Shown: piece by piece, positions 33,016 to 41,298 of the stretch
How the letters are laid out: every line of letters starts with the position of its first letter
Position numbering within the stretch: position 1 is the stretch's first letter
NCBI GenBank assembly: GCA_031551265.1
Contig: JAVBNU010000003.1
Location: 1 to 48,824 of the forward strand
Reading direction: 5' to 3'
DNA: 48,824 nt
From: JAVBNU01 sp031551265
GTDB taxonomy: Bacteria; Cyanobacteriota; Vampirovibrionia; Gastranaerophilales; Gastranaerophilaceae
The notes under the pieces: model-generated
The model's database searches: none
Told to the model about the DNA's origin: nothing
What the model saw: the letters and a program-made list of their open reading frames with translations, nothing else
Translations under genes and position numbers: made by a program

Positions 33016-33696
33016 ATGGGGCAAGGCAGTAAACCCACAATACCGGATTACAGTTCAACAATCGCAACAACTCCATATGCAAAAGCAGTTGTTAATGAAC
33101 AAGGTAATTCTTATATACTAAATAATTTTTTGACAGCAATGAGCTCAGGTGTAGAACAAACTTTGCCTAGTTTATACAACCAATTGTTGAATCCCAGCCT
33201 TGATAGTGCATATAACAAGGTCAAAATGAATACTTTTAGTAATCAAATGCAAACAAGCAGTAATCAACAGTTTGCGAACAATATAAATGCGCTTTCTCAG
33301 CGGGGGCTCTCGAGGTCAGGAGCAACCAACGATGCACTCAACAAACTCTCGCAGTATCAAAGCAGTCAGTTAGGCAGTTATGCCGATAGTGTGATTGCAA
33401 ACAACACCAGTGAGACAACATCGTTAATCGATACCTTGTTGAACCAATACATGTTAGGCGCAAATTTGGGCAGTTCAGCCTTAAGTAGCGCTTTGACAAA
33501 TAATCAGCAGACAAACAATTACAATACGTGGCAATATCAACAGAAGCTATCACAATATCAAAACCAGCAAGCAACCATAAGCAAAGCAATCCAAACAGCC
33601 GCGACCATCATCGGTTCAATTTATGGAGGGCCTGCAGGCGGAGCGGCTGCGGGTGCAGTTGCGGGAGCAGCAACAAAAAAATTACAGAAGGAGTAA
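33016..33696 (+). CDS. Internal-virion / DNA-ejection-like protein B, 226 aa, paralog of the upstream gene
   Basis: Colinear with 32383-32997 over about 190 residues, then an extra C-terminal glycine/alanine-zipper segment (IIGSIYGGPAGGAAAGAVAGAA) ending in KKLQKE. This tail could insert into a membrane. It starts with AAAGGAG and ends just before the tail collar gene. The pair looks like an in-place duplication followed by specialisation. Confidence 0.5.
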   Translation: MGQGSKPTIPDYSSTIATTPYAKAVVNEQGNSYILNNFLTAMSSGVEQTLPSLYNQLLNPSLDSAYNKVKMNTFSNQMQTSSNQQFANNINALSQRGLSRSGATNDALNKLSQYQSSQLGSYADSVIANNTSETTSLIDTLLNQYMLGANLGSSALSSALTNNQQTNNYNTWQYQQKLSQYQNQQATISKAIQTAATIIGSIYGGPAGGAAAGAVAGAATKKLQKE

Positions 33697-33699
33697 ATA

Positions 33700-34380
33700 A
33701 TGACAATATCGAATTTAAACATTTTTGTACCAAATACAATCGCAGATGTAGCGCCTTTAAATGAAAACTTTGAAATGCTGCGTTTGCACACAAACAACAA
33801 CGAAGCGAAGCTAGGCGATTTAGGATTATTAAGCACAAATAACAAAAGTAATCTTGTTGCTGCGCTCAATGACGCAATTGAAACAGCAAACAGTACGATT
33901 ATACCTGCGGGTACGATTATAAGCTCAGGTAACGCAAGCGCACCTGAGGGTTATTTGCTATGTAACGGTGCTGAGATTTCGAGAGATTCATACACAGATC
34001 TTTTTGCAGCAATTGGCACGGCTTTCGGAGAAGGTGACACATTCACAACCTTTGCATTGCCTGACTTTAGAGGTGTATTTTTGCGAGGTCAGGATGCTGG
34101 CAAAGGCTACGATACAAGCCGTGTCCTAGGCACATATCAGAGTGATGGTGCACCAAACATAACGGGTAATGTTTGTGTCAATGACTCGAAAGATGCCAAC
34201 AGGTGGACACCAAACGGTGCATTCAGGAACTCAGGGACGTATTTTAGCCGTTATGGCTCCACTGAGGCAGGAAGCGCTCCATATGTAGATTTCAACGCTT
34301 CGCGTTCATCATCGGTCTACCAAAGCATTTCAGAAGTACGTCCTAAAAACGTAGCAGTTAATTTTTATATCAAATATTAA
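33700..34380 (+). CDS. Phage tail collar-domain fibre protein
   Basis: 226 aa. Residues 1-65 form an N-terminal attachment region. From about 66 the tail collar domain begins: PAGTIISSGNASAPEGYLLCNGAEISRDSYTDLFAAIGTAFGEGDTFTTFALPDFRGVFLRG, the classic PF07484 pattern. The C-terminus (EVRPKNVAVNFYIKY) closes as in T4 gp12-type fibre proteins. It would sit at the tail tip and touch the host surface. AAGGAG ribosome binding site. Confidence 0.9.
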   Translation: MTISNLNIFVPNTIADVAPLNENFEMLRLHTNNNEAKLGDLGLLSTNNKSNLVAALNDAIETANSTIIPAGTIISSGNASAPEGYLLCNGAEISRDSYTDLFAAIGTAFGEGDTFTTFALPDFRGVFLRGQDAGKGYDTSRVLGTYQSDGAPNITGNVCVNDSKDANRWTPNGAFRNSGTYFSRYGSTEAGSAPYVDFNASRSSSVYQSISEVRPKNVAVNFYIKY

Positions 34381-34391
34381 GGAGATTTCAA

Positions 34392-35075
34392 ATGATAATA
34401 TACAACTACAATGCAATAACAAAAGAATACACAGGCTCAGAAAGCGCTCAGCCTAACCCGCTTGAGCCGGGTAAGTATTTAATTCCGGCTAATGCAACCG
34501 AAATGATACCACCTGAGACATCAAAAAATGAAATAGCAAGTTTTGAAGGTGATAACTGGGTAAAGAAGCCCGATTTTAGGGGGCAAAAGCAGGTAAATCT
34601 TGTGACAAAAGAAGTGACTGACATAAATTATATCGGAGCAATCGCAGAAGGATTTGAGCTTGTCAGTGATGAAATTGCTGAGGATATCACGCTCAATCCT
34701 CAAAAATACTCTGTTGAGAAGAACAGGCTTTCAGATATTTCTAACACGCCTGAATTTAAAAAAGCTCAGGCTGAAGCAAGACAGGCAGAGTGGGAAAACC
34801 AGTTTGCACAAACAGATTTGGGCTGGCTAAGAATAACAACTGCGGCAGGTGATTTGCTCAGTCTGTTGAACAGTTATGAAATCATCGCAAGAATACAAGG
34901 TGGTATACCGGCGCAAAGCCTGTTATTTTATTCAACGCCGGATTTTAATCGTGAGTTGACAGAAGATTACGTAATCAGCCTGCAAAAATGGAATACAGAA
35001 CTTACATATGAAGGATTTACCGGGTTATTCAACCAAGTAGCTCAGGTTTATCTGGAAAGATTTAGAGGTAATTAA
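34392..35075 (+). CDS. Phage tail-fibre-associated protein, 227 aa
   Basis: Unrecognised family. The N-terminal part (MIIYNYNAITKEYTGSESAQPNPLEPGKYLIPANATEMIPPE) is typical of tail fibre assembly or carrier proteins of phages (a short beta module with Pro-rich text). The C-terminal half is helical. AAGGAG before ATG; three bases separate it from the next gene. Likely a fibre chaperone or fibre part. Confidence 0.5.
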   Translation: MIIYNYNAITKEYTGSESAQPNPLEPGKYLIPANATEMIPPETSKNEIASFEGDNWVKKPDFRGQKQVNLVTKEVTDINYIGAIAEGFELVSDEIAEDITLNPQKYSVEKNRLSDISNTPEFKKAQAEARQAEWENQFAQTDLGWLRITTAAGDLLSLLNSYEIIARIQGGIPAQSLLFYSTPDFNRELTEDYVISLQKWNTELTYEGFTGLFNQVAQVYLERFRGN

Positions 35076-35077
35076 AA

Positions 35078-35464
35078 ATGACAATATATGTTTCACAAGA
35101 CGGCACAATCTCGTTTTATCAGGGTGATAGCGGGAATATTATTTTCAGCGGTTTGCCGGTAGATAAGAATTACAAGGTTTATTTTGCAATATCGGATCCT
35201 GAAAGTAATAAAATCATTGCCGAAGAATTAAGCACAAACTCAAACTACGCAAGCATTGTTACATTCGCATTGAGCACAGATTATACGGAGAAACTAAAAG
35301 TTGAGGCAGGTGAAAGCTGCGCTGTGTACAGGTATGGTTTAAAAATATGCAGTGGCAGCAACGAATACACGCTCATTCCCGAAGTAGAAATTGAGAATGA
35401 AAATCCTAAGTTTCATTCGGCGCCTAAAGTTGTTGTCTATCCAAAATATGCGGAGGGCACGTAA
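35078..35464 (+). CDS. Small beta-rich phage protein, 128 aa
   Basis: No family named with confidence. Alternating beta strands (GTISFYQGDSGNIIFSGLPVDKNYKVYFAIS) resemble the N-terminal module of baseplate upper proteins (BppU-like). Overlaps the next gene at TAATG. A structural role at the tail tip is inferred from position. Confidence 0.5.
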   Translation: MTIYVSQDGTISFYQGDSGNIIFSGLPVDKNYKVYFAISDPESNKIIAEELSTNSNYASIVTFALSTDYTEKLKVEAGESCAVYRYGLKICSGSNEYTLIPEVEIENENPKFHSAPKVVVYPKYAEGT

Positions 35465-36234
35465 TGATTGATATTCAAGGTGATAATACAAAAAATAATA
35501 CAATCAAGGTGAACGGAAAAATGACAACGGCCAATAATATAAATATTGAAACACCGCTTGTAGAGCTTTTAAAGGGCGCTGACGGGTTTTCGCCGACAAT
35601 TACCGAAAACGCTGAAAACACAGCATCCGTGTATAAACTTGATATAACAAATAAAACCGATACAACAACAACACCCAACCTAATTCCTGATGCGCTGAAT
35701 GAAGTATTTCAGGCCGCACAGGAGTTTGCCGAAGCAGCAGCTGCTTCGGCGAATAGTGCAAATGACGCAGCTGAGCGTGCAGTCAAGGAGGCCGACGGCA
35801 TAAATGCCGGAATTGAACAAATCAATCAGGAAATCGACTTGGTTCTGGAGGCAATGCAAAACAAGGCCGATACTGATTTTTCAAATACGACCATGGTTCG
35901 CTACCCTGTGGCGGTATCACCTAAATCACTTTTGCCAAACTGGTATATAAAGTACAATGACGGCTGGATTGAGCAGGGCGGGCTTATAACCTCAACGGCT
36001 GTAAGTATACAAACTGTTAATTTCCCCATACCAATGGCGAACACAGATTACTATCGTCAAGCACAATATCCGGGTGCGAATTCCAGTACAGTCAATTCAG
36101 TTAAAATACCTACATCAAACCTTGCCACAACTTCAATGGGAGTGATTGCAGTTGCTAAATCGGGTGGTGGAACGGGTGAAGCAATTGTAACAGCGCAAAA
36201 TACTGTATGGCAAGTAAAGGGATACCGTGAATAA
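35464..36234 (+). CDS. Phage tail fibre-like protein, 256 aa
   Basis: N-terminal beta segment with the GADGFSPT motif common in phage fibres, an Ala-rich coiled coil at about 80-130 (EFAEAAAASANSANDAAERAVKEADG) for trimerisation, then a C-terminal knob (NWYIKYNDGWIEQGGLI, FPIPMANTDYYR) like the gp53-type fibre tip. It would contact the host receptor. ATG overlaps the previous stop. Confidence 0.7.
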   Translation: MIDIQGDNTKNNTIKVNGKMTTANNINIETPLVELLKGADGFSPTITENAENTASVYKLDITNKTDTTTTPNLIPDALNEVFQAAQEFAEAAAASANSANDAAERAVKEADGINAGIEQINQEIDLVLEAMQNKADTDFSNTTMVRYPVAVSPKSLLPNWYIKYNDGWIEQGGLITSTAVSIQTVNFPIPMANTDYYRQAQYPGANSSTVNSVKIPTSNLATTSMGVIAVAKSGGGTGEAIVTAQNTVWQVKGYRE

Positions 36235-36249
36235 TAAGGAGAATAAATA

Positions 36250-36804
36250 ATGACAAATATATTACAACAACCATACTCAATTGAGCAGTATGCTCAGTTT
36301 GCAGGACAAGCTAATCAGAACAGACAGCGAATAGAGCTGCAAGATGGCAATGCTTATGCGCTTGCAGAGTACGAGAAGCTTGAAAATGGCATAATTATTG
36401 ATTTACGTGACGACAGTAATTACAAAGCCGCGCAGCTTAGCAAATTTAAGGCTGCTAAACTAGCTGAAAATGAGCAAAAACGACAGGTCGAGTTTATCAC
36501 TATTTCGCTGGGCAGAATGAAAACCGAAACGCCTTTAGGTGACTTGAAAACAGCGTTGCCCTTGTATGAAAAGCTGGCAAAAGCGAGCAATGGTTTGCCG
36601 GCAGGGGCAGTGAGGCTATATGACAATAATGGCAACTTGGTTTTGAGCCCTGAGTTGACATATGAGCAGGTTGAGGCGGTTATGCTCGAAATTTCGCTTG
36701 CATATATTCAGATTGACCAAAAGTCGACGCAATATTGCAGTGCAATTGAAAACGCTCAGACGCTTGCAGAGTTAGAAAATATCGAAATTACTTACGGAGG
36801 TTAA
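36250..36804 (+). CDS. Tail-fibre assembly-like protein (DUF4376-like), 184 aa
   Basis: Helical. C-terminal features (RLYDNNGNLVLSPELTYEQVEAVMLEISLAY, YCSAIENAQTLAELENIEI) fit the DUF4376 type seen beside phage tail fibres. Located directly after the fibre gene, with AAGGAG. Identification is moderate. Confidence 0.55.
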   Translation: MTNILQQPYSIEQYAQFAGQANQNRQRIELQDGNAYALAEYEKLENGIIIDLRDDSNYKAAQLSKFKAAKLAENEQKRQVEFITISLGRMKTETPLGDLKTALPLYEKLAKASNGLPAGAVRLYDNNGNLVLSPELTYEQVEAVMLEISLAYIQIDQKSTQYCSAIENAQTLAELENIEITYGG

Positions 36805-36807
36805 TTA

Positions 36808-37302
36808 ATGAAAGAAAAAATAATAAAAGCGGCTTTTAATCAAAAGCCGCTGGTTAATGTGCGTGTGATTGAAGCTGAGGATAGCGACAAGGTCAAAGCC
36901 GACAAAAAGAAATACCCTTTCGAACTTGAGAACGGCATCATTATCACTATTGAAACAACGGAAAGAAAATTTTCGTTTCAAATTTCACGAAAGTATATTT
37001 GGAACGGCGCAGATATACCGCGCTTTTTGTGGAAATATATTGGAAGCCGCACAGATAATGCATTCTTGATTGCATCGATGGTACACGATTTTATGCTGGA
37101 ATTCAAAAAATACATGCTTGACGAAATTTTGGAAAATCAGATTTCTATGAAAGAGTATAGGCGCTTGACTTCACTTATTTTTCGGCAGCTTCTCAAAGAC
37201 GCCAACACATGGGTAATTAAGGCAAATCTGATGTCCTGGTGTGTTGATGTGTTTCAATCAACGGCTAATCGCAAGGCCTGGAACATAACGGAGGCAAAAT
37301 GA
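36808..37302 (+). CDS. DUF1353 phage protein, 164 aa
   Basis: Central region YIWNGADIPRFLWKYIGSRTDNAFLIASMVHDFML matches DUF1353, a small family common beside tail and lysis genes. Function unknown. Overlaps the next gene by four bases (ATGA). Confidence 0.8.
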   Translation: MKEKIIKAAFNQKPLVNVRVIEAEDSDKVKADKKKYPFELENGIIITIETTERKFSFQISRKYIWNGADIPRFLWKYIGSRTDNAFLIASMVHDFMLEFKKYMLDEILENQISMKEYRRLTSLIFRQLLKDANTWVIKANLMSWCVDVFQSTANRKAWNITEAK

Positions 37303-37532
37303 ATATTTTGATTGAATATGCGCCTTTGGTTTTGGCAATTATCTGTTTGCTTTTGAGAGAAAAGATTTTCACCACTCCCGAACAACTTGAGCGTAAGCAT
37401 CGCGAAATAATGGACGAAGTTGAAGAAAAATTCTCGACAAAAGAAGATGGTCGGCACATGGGTCAGGAAATCAAGGATATGAAAGATAAAATCGACAAAA
37501 TATACGACAAAATTATGGGATTTGAGCAATGA
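37299..37532 (+). CDS. Holin-like small membrane protein, 77 aa
   Basis: One N-terminal hydrophobic helix (ILIEYAPLVLAIICLLL), then a highly charged coiled coil ending in YDKIMGFEQ. Size, topology and place directly before an amidase suggest a holin or a lysis helper; a single helix is fewer than in most holins. Overlaps both neighbours by four bases. Confidence 0.55.
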   Translation: MNILIEYAPLVLAIICLLLREKIFTTPEQLERKHREIMDEVEEKFSTKEDGRHMGQEIKDMKDKIDKIYDKIMGFEQ

Positions 37533-38035
37533 CAAATAAATTATACCGAATAATAATTCACTGGACAGCAGGCGCGTATTACCCGACAGACTACGAAAAG
37601 CAGTGCTATCACTATCTAATTGACCGTAATGGCAAATGTCACGAGGGCAAATTTAAGCCTGAGGACAACATTAATTGTCAGGACGGAAAATACGCAGCTC
37701 ACACGGGAGGCGGAAATACAGGCTCAATTGGTGTTGCTTTTTGCGGGATGGGCGGGTTTACTTCGCGCGAGAAAGTGGGATTTGCCCCCATATCACAAAT
37801 TCAGGCAGAAAGTCTGTTTTGTTTTACAGCAGGGCTTTGTTGTGATTATAATATTCAAGTTACGCCTGAAAATGTTATGACGCACTACGAGTTTGGATTG
37901 AAATATCCAAATTCAACAAGCAAAGGAAAAATCGACATCATATATTTGCCGCCTTATCCGAATATAAAACAAGCCGAGATAGGTGATTTCATAAGACAAA
38001 AAATAAAATGGTATGTTCAGAAAATTGGGGCGTGA
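37529..38035 (+). CDS. N-acetylmuramoyl-L-alanine amidase (phage endolysin type)
   Basis: 168 aa, amidase_2 / T7-lysozyme fold. It cuts the bond between muramic acid and L-alanine in peptidoglycan. Zinc ligands visible: His11 (IIIHWTAG), His119 (MTHYEFG) and Asp136 (GKIDI); NTGSIGVAFCGM is the core strand. No signal peptide, so it would need the holin-like partner upstream. Last gene of the module; its stop codon lies inside a GTAG-foot hairpin repeat. Confidence 0.9.
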   Translation: MTNKLYRIIIHWTAGAYYPTDYEKQCYHYLIDRNGKCHEGKFKPEDNINCQDGKYAAHTGGGNTGSIGVAFCGMGGFTSREKVGFAPISQIQAESLFCFTAGLCCDYNIQVTPENVMTHYEFGLKYPNSTSKGKIDIIYLPPYPNIKQAEIGDFIRQKIKWYVQKIGA

Positions 38036-38048
38036 GTCGCACCCTACA
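38027..38048. repeat. GTAG-foot hairpin repeat overlapping the amidase stop
   Basis: GGGGCGTGAGTCGCACC followed by CTACA; the amidase TGA (38033-38035) is within it. Confidence 0.65.
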
Positions 38049-38272
38049 GTTCTGCTTATGTCATACCGCAGCGACAAACATAGAATTATAAAATAAGCGT
38101 TTGTGTGCGGTATCTATCCAAATAACAAGTAAAATTTCTTTGATTCAATACATGGTGAAATTCAACGTTTGAAAGACCCCGCACAGAGTACAATTTTCAA
38201 AATATCCACAGTATAGCTCTGCGGGGTGACAACTTGTAGGGTTTATACCTCAAAAAATCATATTCCATATTA

Positions 38273-38311
38273 CAAAAAAGCGTCGGGCTAAATTAGCTCG
38301 GCGCTTTTTTT
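38273..38311. terminator. Bidirectional terminator closing the phage-like module
   Basis: A stem of about 15 bp (AAAGCGTCGGGCTAA pairing with TTAGCTCGGCGCTTT through GU wobbles) has T-runs on both strands, between the plus-strand amidase and the minus-strand exbD. Confidence 0.9.
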
Positions 38312-38335
38312 ATGCAATAAATTATTTTTTTTGAT

Positions 38336-38359
38336 GTTGGGGTAGAAACCCCAACCTAC
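38336..38359. repeat. GTAG-foot hairpin repeat
   Basis: GTTGGGGT-AGAA-ACCCCAAC followed by CTAC, at the 3' end of the exbD operon. Confidence 0.85.
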
Positions 38360-38382
38360 TTTGCTTTTTTATGCAATAAATT

Positions 38383-38769
38383 TTAGATCTCAGAAATTGT
38401 TATATTGTTAACACCGACATTTCTCGCGCTGTCCATTAGTTTAACAACAGCGCCATGAGTTGCCTCACTTTCGGTTTGAATCAGAACGCCATCAGGGCTT
38501 TTTTCAGAATTTTCTTTTATATAATCCTGTAATCCCGCTTCTGCTATCTCTTCATCTCCAACCATATATTTATTTTCATTGGTAACAACAATATTAATAA
38601 ATTTATTTTCTTTTTTAACCTCATTGACCTCAACATTGTCGGGTACAACCAGATTTAAACCCTGCTGGTCGAGCATTGGAGCTATAACCATCATGATAAT
38701 CAGCAGCACCAAAAATATATCAGTGAGCGGTGTTATATTAATTTCATTAAATGAATCGCGTCTTCCCAT
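38383..38769 (-). CDS. ExbD/TolR-family protein (second copy)
   Basis: 128 aa. One N-terminal membrane helix with INITPLTDIFLVLLIIMMVIAP, carrying the conserved Asp that takes part in proton use, then a small periplasmic domain. It works with ExbB (39354) and TonB (40013) to energise outer-membrane transport. Nearly the same membrane segment occurs in the neighbouring ExbD, so the pair arose by duplication. It starts 12 bases after that gene ends. Confidence 0.93.
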   Translation of the reverse strand: MGRRDSFNEINITPLTDIFLVLLIIMMVIAPMLDQQGLNLVVPDNVEVNEVKKENKFINIVVTNENKYMVGDEEIAEAGLQDYIKENSEKSPDGVLIQTESEATHGAVVKLMDSARNVGVNNITISEI

Positions 38770-38781
38770 TTTTATGCCTCA

Positions 38782-39279
38782 CTATTCCTGCGGTATTGTG
38801 CCGATTGTATTGTGTGTTTGCGCTGGCGCTTGAGCATTCAAGTTATCATCAAGAGCCCTTTGCTCTTTTCTTGAAAGCGGTTCACCTGCAACCGTAAGTT
38901 TCTCGTACTCAGCCTCTTGTGCAGCACGCATAACTTTCATTATCTCACTGCTTTTGGTTCTTTCATCCGCGCGAACCAAAACTTCTTTCTTCTGCAATGT
39001 CGGCAACAGTGTTTTCAATTCGCCCGGCAACTCTGTTTCGGTAATTCTTTTGCCGTTGATGTACATTGTACCGTCTTTTGTAATTGAAACAGTTGCATTT
39101 CTCTCTTCGACGGCCATACCTGAATTAATCTCAGGGATTGTCACATCATTGTCGATTGATTGAAACGTTGGTGCAACAACCATCATGATAATCAGCAGTA
39201 CCAAAAAGATGTCCGTCAGTGGAGTTATATTTATTTCTGTAAACAGGGAATCCTTCCCGCTTGAACTTTTTATAGCCAT
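38782..39279 (-). CDS. ExbD/TolR-family protein (first copy)
   Basis: 165 aa with INITPLTDIFLVLLIIMMVVAPTF at the N-terminus and a periplasmic domain with the usual NGKRITETEL pattern. It has a C-terminal extension of about 30 residues rich in Asn/Ala/Gln (ALDDNLNAQAPAQTHN) absent from the second copy. Lies between exbB and the second exbD. Two ExbDs may form mixed dimers inside one ExbB pentamer (inference). Confidence 0.93.
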   Translation of the reverse strand: MAIKSSSGKDSLFTEINITPLTDIFLVLLIIMMVVAPTFQSIDNDVTIPEINSGMAVEERNATVSITKDGTMYINGKRITETELPGELKTLLPTLQKKEVLVRADERTKSSEIMKVMRAAQEAEYEKLTVAGEPLSRKEQRALDDNLNAQAPAQTHNTIGTIPQE

Positions 39280-39353
39280 TTTCGCCTTCTTTTTCCGTTT
39301 GAATCTGTAACGAAACGTGAATCACTGTTTCGTCTTAAGCTTATTAGCAATGA

Positions 39354-39983
39354 TTATATTTTTGTACTAACTTTTTCTTCCATGTCAGCATAGCTTAAGA
39401 AAAGCAATTTGATGAGCTGGAAATCATCTTCGTATCTTTTAACAGTTGATTGAAAGCTGTTGTATAGAATAACCGCAACAATCGCAACACCAAGACCTGC
39501 TGCCGTAGCGATAAGCGCTGACGCAATACCTTCTGCTACTGCTGCCGATTGGTTGCCTTGTGTAGCAAGGTCGCCAAACGTGAATAGAATTCTCACAACC
39601 GTACCAAAAAGACCTAAGAACGGAGCAACACCACCGATTGTACCCAAGATTGTCAAATAGCTCTCAAGTTTTCTTGTAGCAAGCGCTGCTGCAATGTCGA
39701 ATGAACGGGCAAAGCCGCTTTTTTGTTCCGTAAAAATTCTTACAGCTTCTTCCGAAACTTCACCGATAACGCCGCCTAATTGAATACTCAAGTTTCTTGC
39801 ACCGTCAAGGTTTCCTCTGTCTAATTCCTTATTTAATTTAGGAATAAACTGCACAACATCACGTTTGTTTCTGTTGTAGAAAGAAAATCTGTTGAATGCA
39901 ACTGCCAGAGTCAAGATAGAACAAACGAAGATTGGCAATAATACGGGCCAGTCCATTTGTATTGATTTAATAAAAATATCCAT
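39354..39983 (-). CDS. MotA/TolQ/ExbB proton channel family protein
   Basis: 209 aa. Three membrane helices: about 15-33 (LLPIFVCSILTLAVAFNRF), 112-135 (GTIGGVAPFLGLFGTVVRILFTF) and 150-175 (GIASALIATAAGLGVAIVAVILYN). The TIGGVAPFLGLFGTV and SALIATAAGLGVAI blocks are family hallmarks. Forms the proton-driven motor with ExbD for the TonB-type protein just upstream. Confidence 0.94.
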   Translation of the reverse strand: MDIFIKSIQMDWPVLLPIFVCSILTLAVAFNRFSFYNRNKRDVVQFIPKLNKELDRGNLDGARNLSIQLGGVIGEVSEEAVRIFTEQKSGFARSFDIAAALATRKLESYLTILGTIGGVAPFLGLFGTVVRILFTFGDLATQGNQSAAVAEGIASALIATAAGLGVAIVAVILYNSFQSTVKRYEDDFQLIKLLFLSYADMEEKVSTKI

Positions 39984-40012
39984 GTGTATATCCTCTTTTC
40001 TTATAACAATTT

Positions 40013-41200
40013 CTAATATCTACTTGCGCCAAATACATTGTAATCAAATGTAAATTGAATATCGACACTGTCACCTCTATATTCGGGTGGTAGTGGTCTG
40101 AACGGTGCAGTTAACTGAACCGCTTGTATTGCTGCCTGATCAGATGATGGCAGGCCTGACGATTTATGAACTTTAACGTTGAGTAAACGACCGTCACGGC
40201 TGATACTGAATAACAATACTACACGTTTACTTTCGTTGCCTTTTGGAGGCGTCCAGTTCATTTTGATACGTCTTTGTAATTCTTTCATATATGGACCAAA
40301 ATCAGGCTCTTTAATGGCATCAATGCCGGGAGCGCCGTTAGGGTTGCCGGGGCCGGGGTTACCAACATTTCCGCCACCACCGCTGCTGCCTGCGCGTCCC
40401 GCAGTACCTGAGCCGCTACTGCCACTACCGCTTGCACTTGGCGAGAAGCTTGGTGTAGGAGCCGAAGCAATACCTGTCCCTGATGATGAGCCGCCTTTAC
40501 TAGTGCTGCCCGAGCTTGTACCCGCAACAGGGCCGCCTGAGGCAGGGCCTATATCAGAATAATCTGCTGTTTTAGGGAAAGGTATCTGCATTGTACTTTT
40601 TGGGTTAACCGTAGGTTTTGGCGCAGTTTGAGTCGGTCTTGGAGTTGTTGGAACCGGAGCTGCTTTTGGGGGCTCAGTTGATGGTTTGAATAAATCTTGT
40701 AACGCTTGCGCAGGTGTTTTTTGTGGTTGTTGCACCTGTTTAGGCTGTTGTTGAGCCGGTTGTTTTGGTTGTTGTCTTGACTGTTTTGGCGCGGGAGCAG
40801 GCGAAGCTGCTTGAGGCTTTTGTTTTGGAGAAGCAGCCTGAGGCTCGGATACCGGTCTACGAGGGTCATGTTTGCCGCCCGCACGTGAGTTTTTATCCGC
40901 ACGATTGCGTGTATTTTTATCAATCGGCGTACCTTCTTTTGTTACCAAAACAAATTCAATGTCTTTTTTCGGCATTTCAGGGCGCTTGAACATGTCAAGA
41001 GAAATCCCCAAAAGTGTCAATATTAATAGCACCAATGCTATAAAGCCTAAGAAAGCAGGGTGGGCAATTGTTGATATGACAACAGCTTTCTTGAAGGAAA
41101 TTCCCTCAGGCTTATTTTTGTATACCGAAGGTACAGAGGATTTGCCGTTTTCCTCGTATATATCTTCGTCTTCTTCTGTTATATTGCCTAGTAGTGTCAT
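40013..41200 (-). CDS. TonB/TolA-family energy-transducing protein
   Basis: 395 aa. Cytoplasmic N-terminus, one membrane helix (about 40-66), a Pro/Gln-rich then Gly/Ser-rich spacer (about 100-290), and a C-terminal TonB domain (about 300-395: MKELQRRIKMNWTPPKGNESKRVVLLFSISRDGRLLNVKVHKSSG). First gene of the tonB-exbB-exbD-exbD operon. It spans the periplasm to outer-membrane receptors, though no receptor gene is here; a Tol-Pal role is possible instead. The acidic head before the helix is longer than usual. Confidence 0.9.
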   Translation of the reverse strand: MTLLGNITEEDEDIYEENGKSSVPSVYKNKPEGISFKKAVVISTIAHPAFLGFIALVLLILTLLGISLDMFKRPEMPKKDIEFVLVTKEGTPIDKNTRNRADKNSRAGGKHDPRRPVSEPQAASPKQKPQAASPAPAPKQSRQQPKQPAQQQPKQVQQPQKTPAQALQDLFKPSTEPPKAAPVPTTPRPTQTAPKPTVNPKSTMQIPFPKTADYSDIGPASGGPVAGTSSGSTSKGGSSSGTGIASAPTPSFSPSASGSGSSGSGTAGRAGSSGGGGNVGNPGPGNPNGAPGIDAIKEPDFGPYMKELQRRIKMNWTPPKGNESKRVVLLFSISRDGRLLNVKVHKSSGLPSSDQAAIQAVQLTAPFRPLPPEYRGDSVDIQFTFDYNVFGASRY

Positions 41201-41298
41201 CTCGTCCCCAAATCTCTTTTATATATATTTTATAACAAAAAACTGGTTATAAAACAAATTCGTTAAGTGGTCTAATCCTATATATTAGGATTAATTTT

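Larger units (their letters stand above)
38036..38382. other. Intergenic region, 347 bp, with two long hairpins, a terminator and repeats
   Basis: ATACCGCA...TGCGGTAT with ACAAAC/GTTTGT inside (about 38063-38113), and CCCCGCACAGAG...CTCTGCGGGG (about 38178-38226), each a long stem around an AT-rich loop. No gene is supported. Confidence 0.6.

Noticed and set aside
25354..38035. Contractile injection system or R-type pyocin
   Set aside because: No sheath, tube, spike or baseplate wedge genes; the parts seen match short-tailed phages.
38063..38226. Long hairpins as attachment sites of the phage-like module
   Set aside because: No matching core sequence was seen at the left edge near 25300 and no integrase or tRNA gene is present.
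40179..40562. Pro/Leu-rich plus-strand frame
   Set aside because: Antisense of the Gly/Ser spacer of the TonB-family protein.
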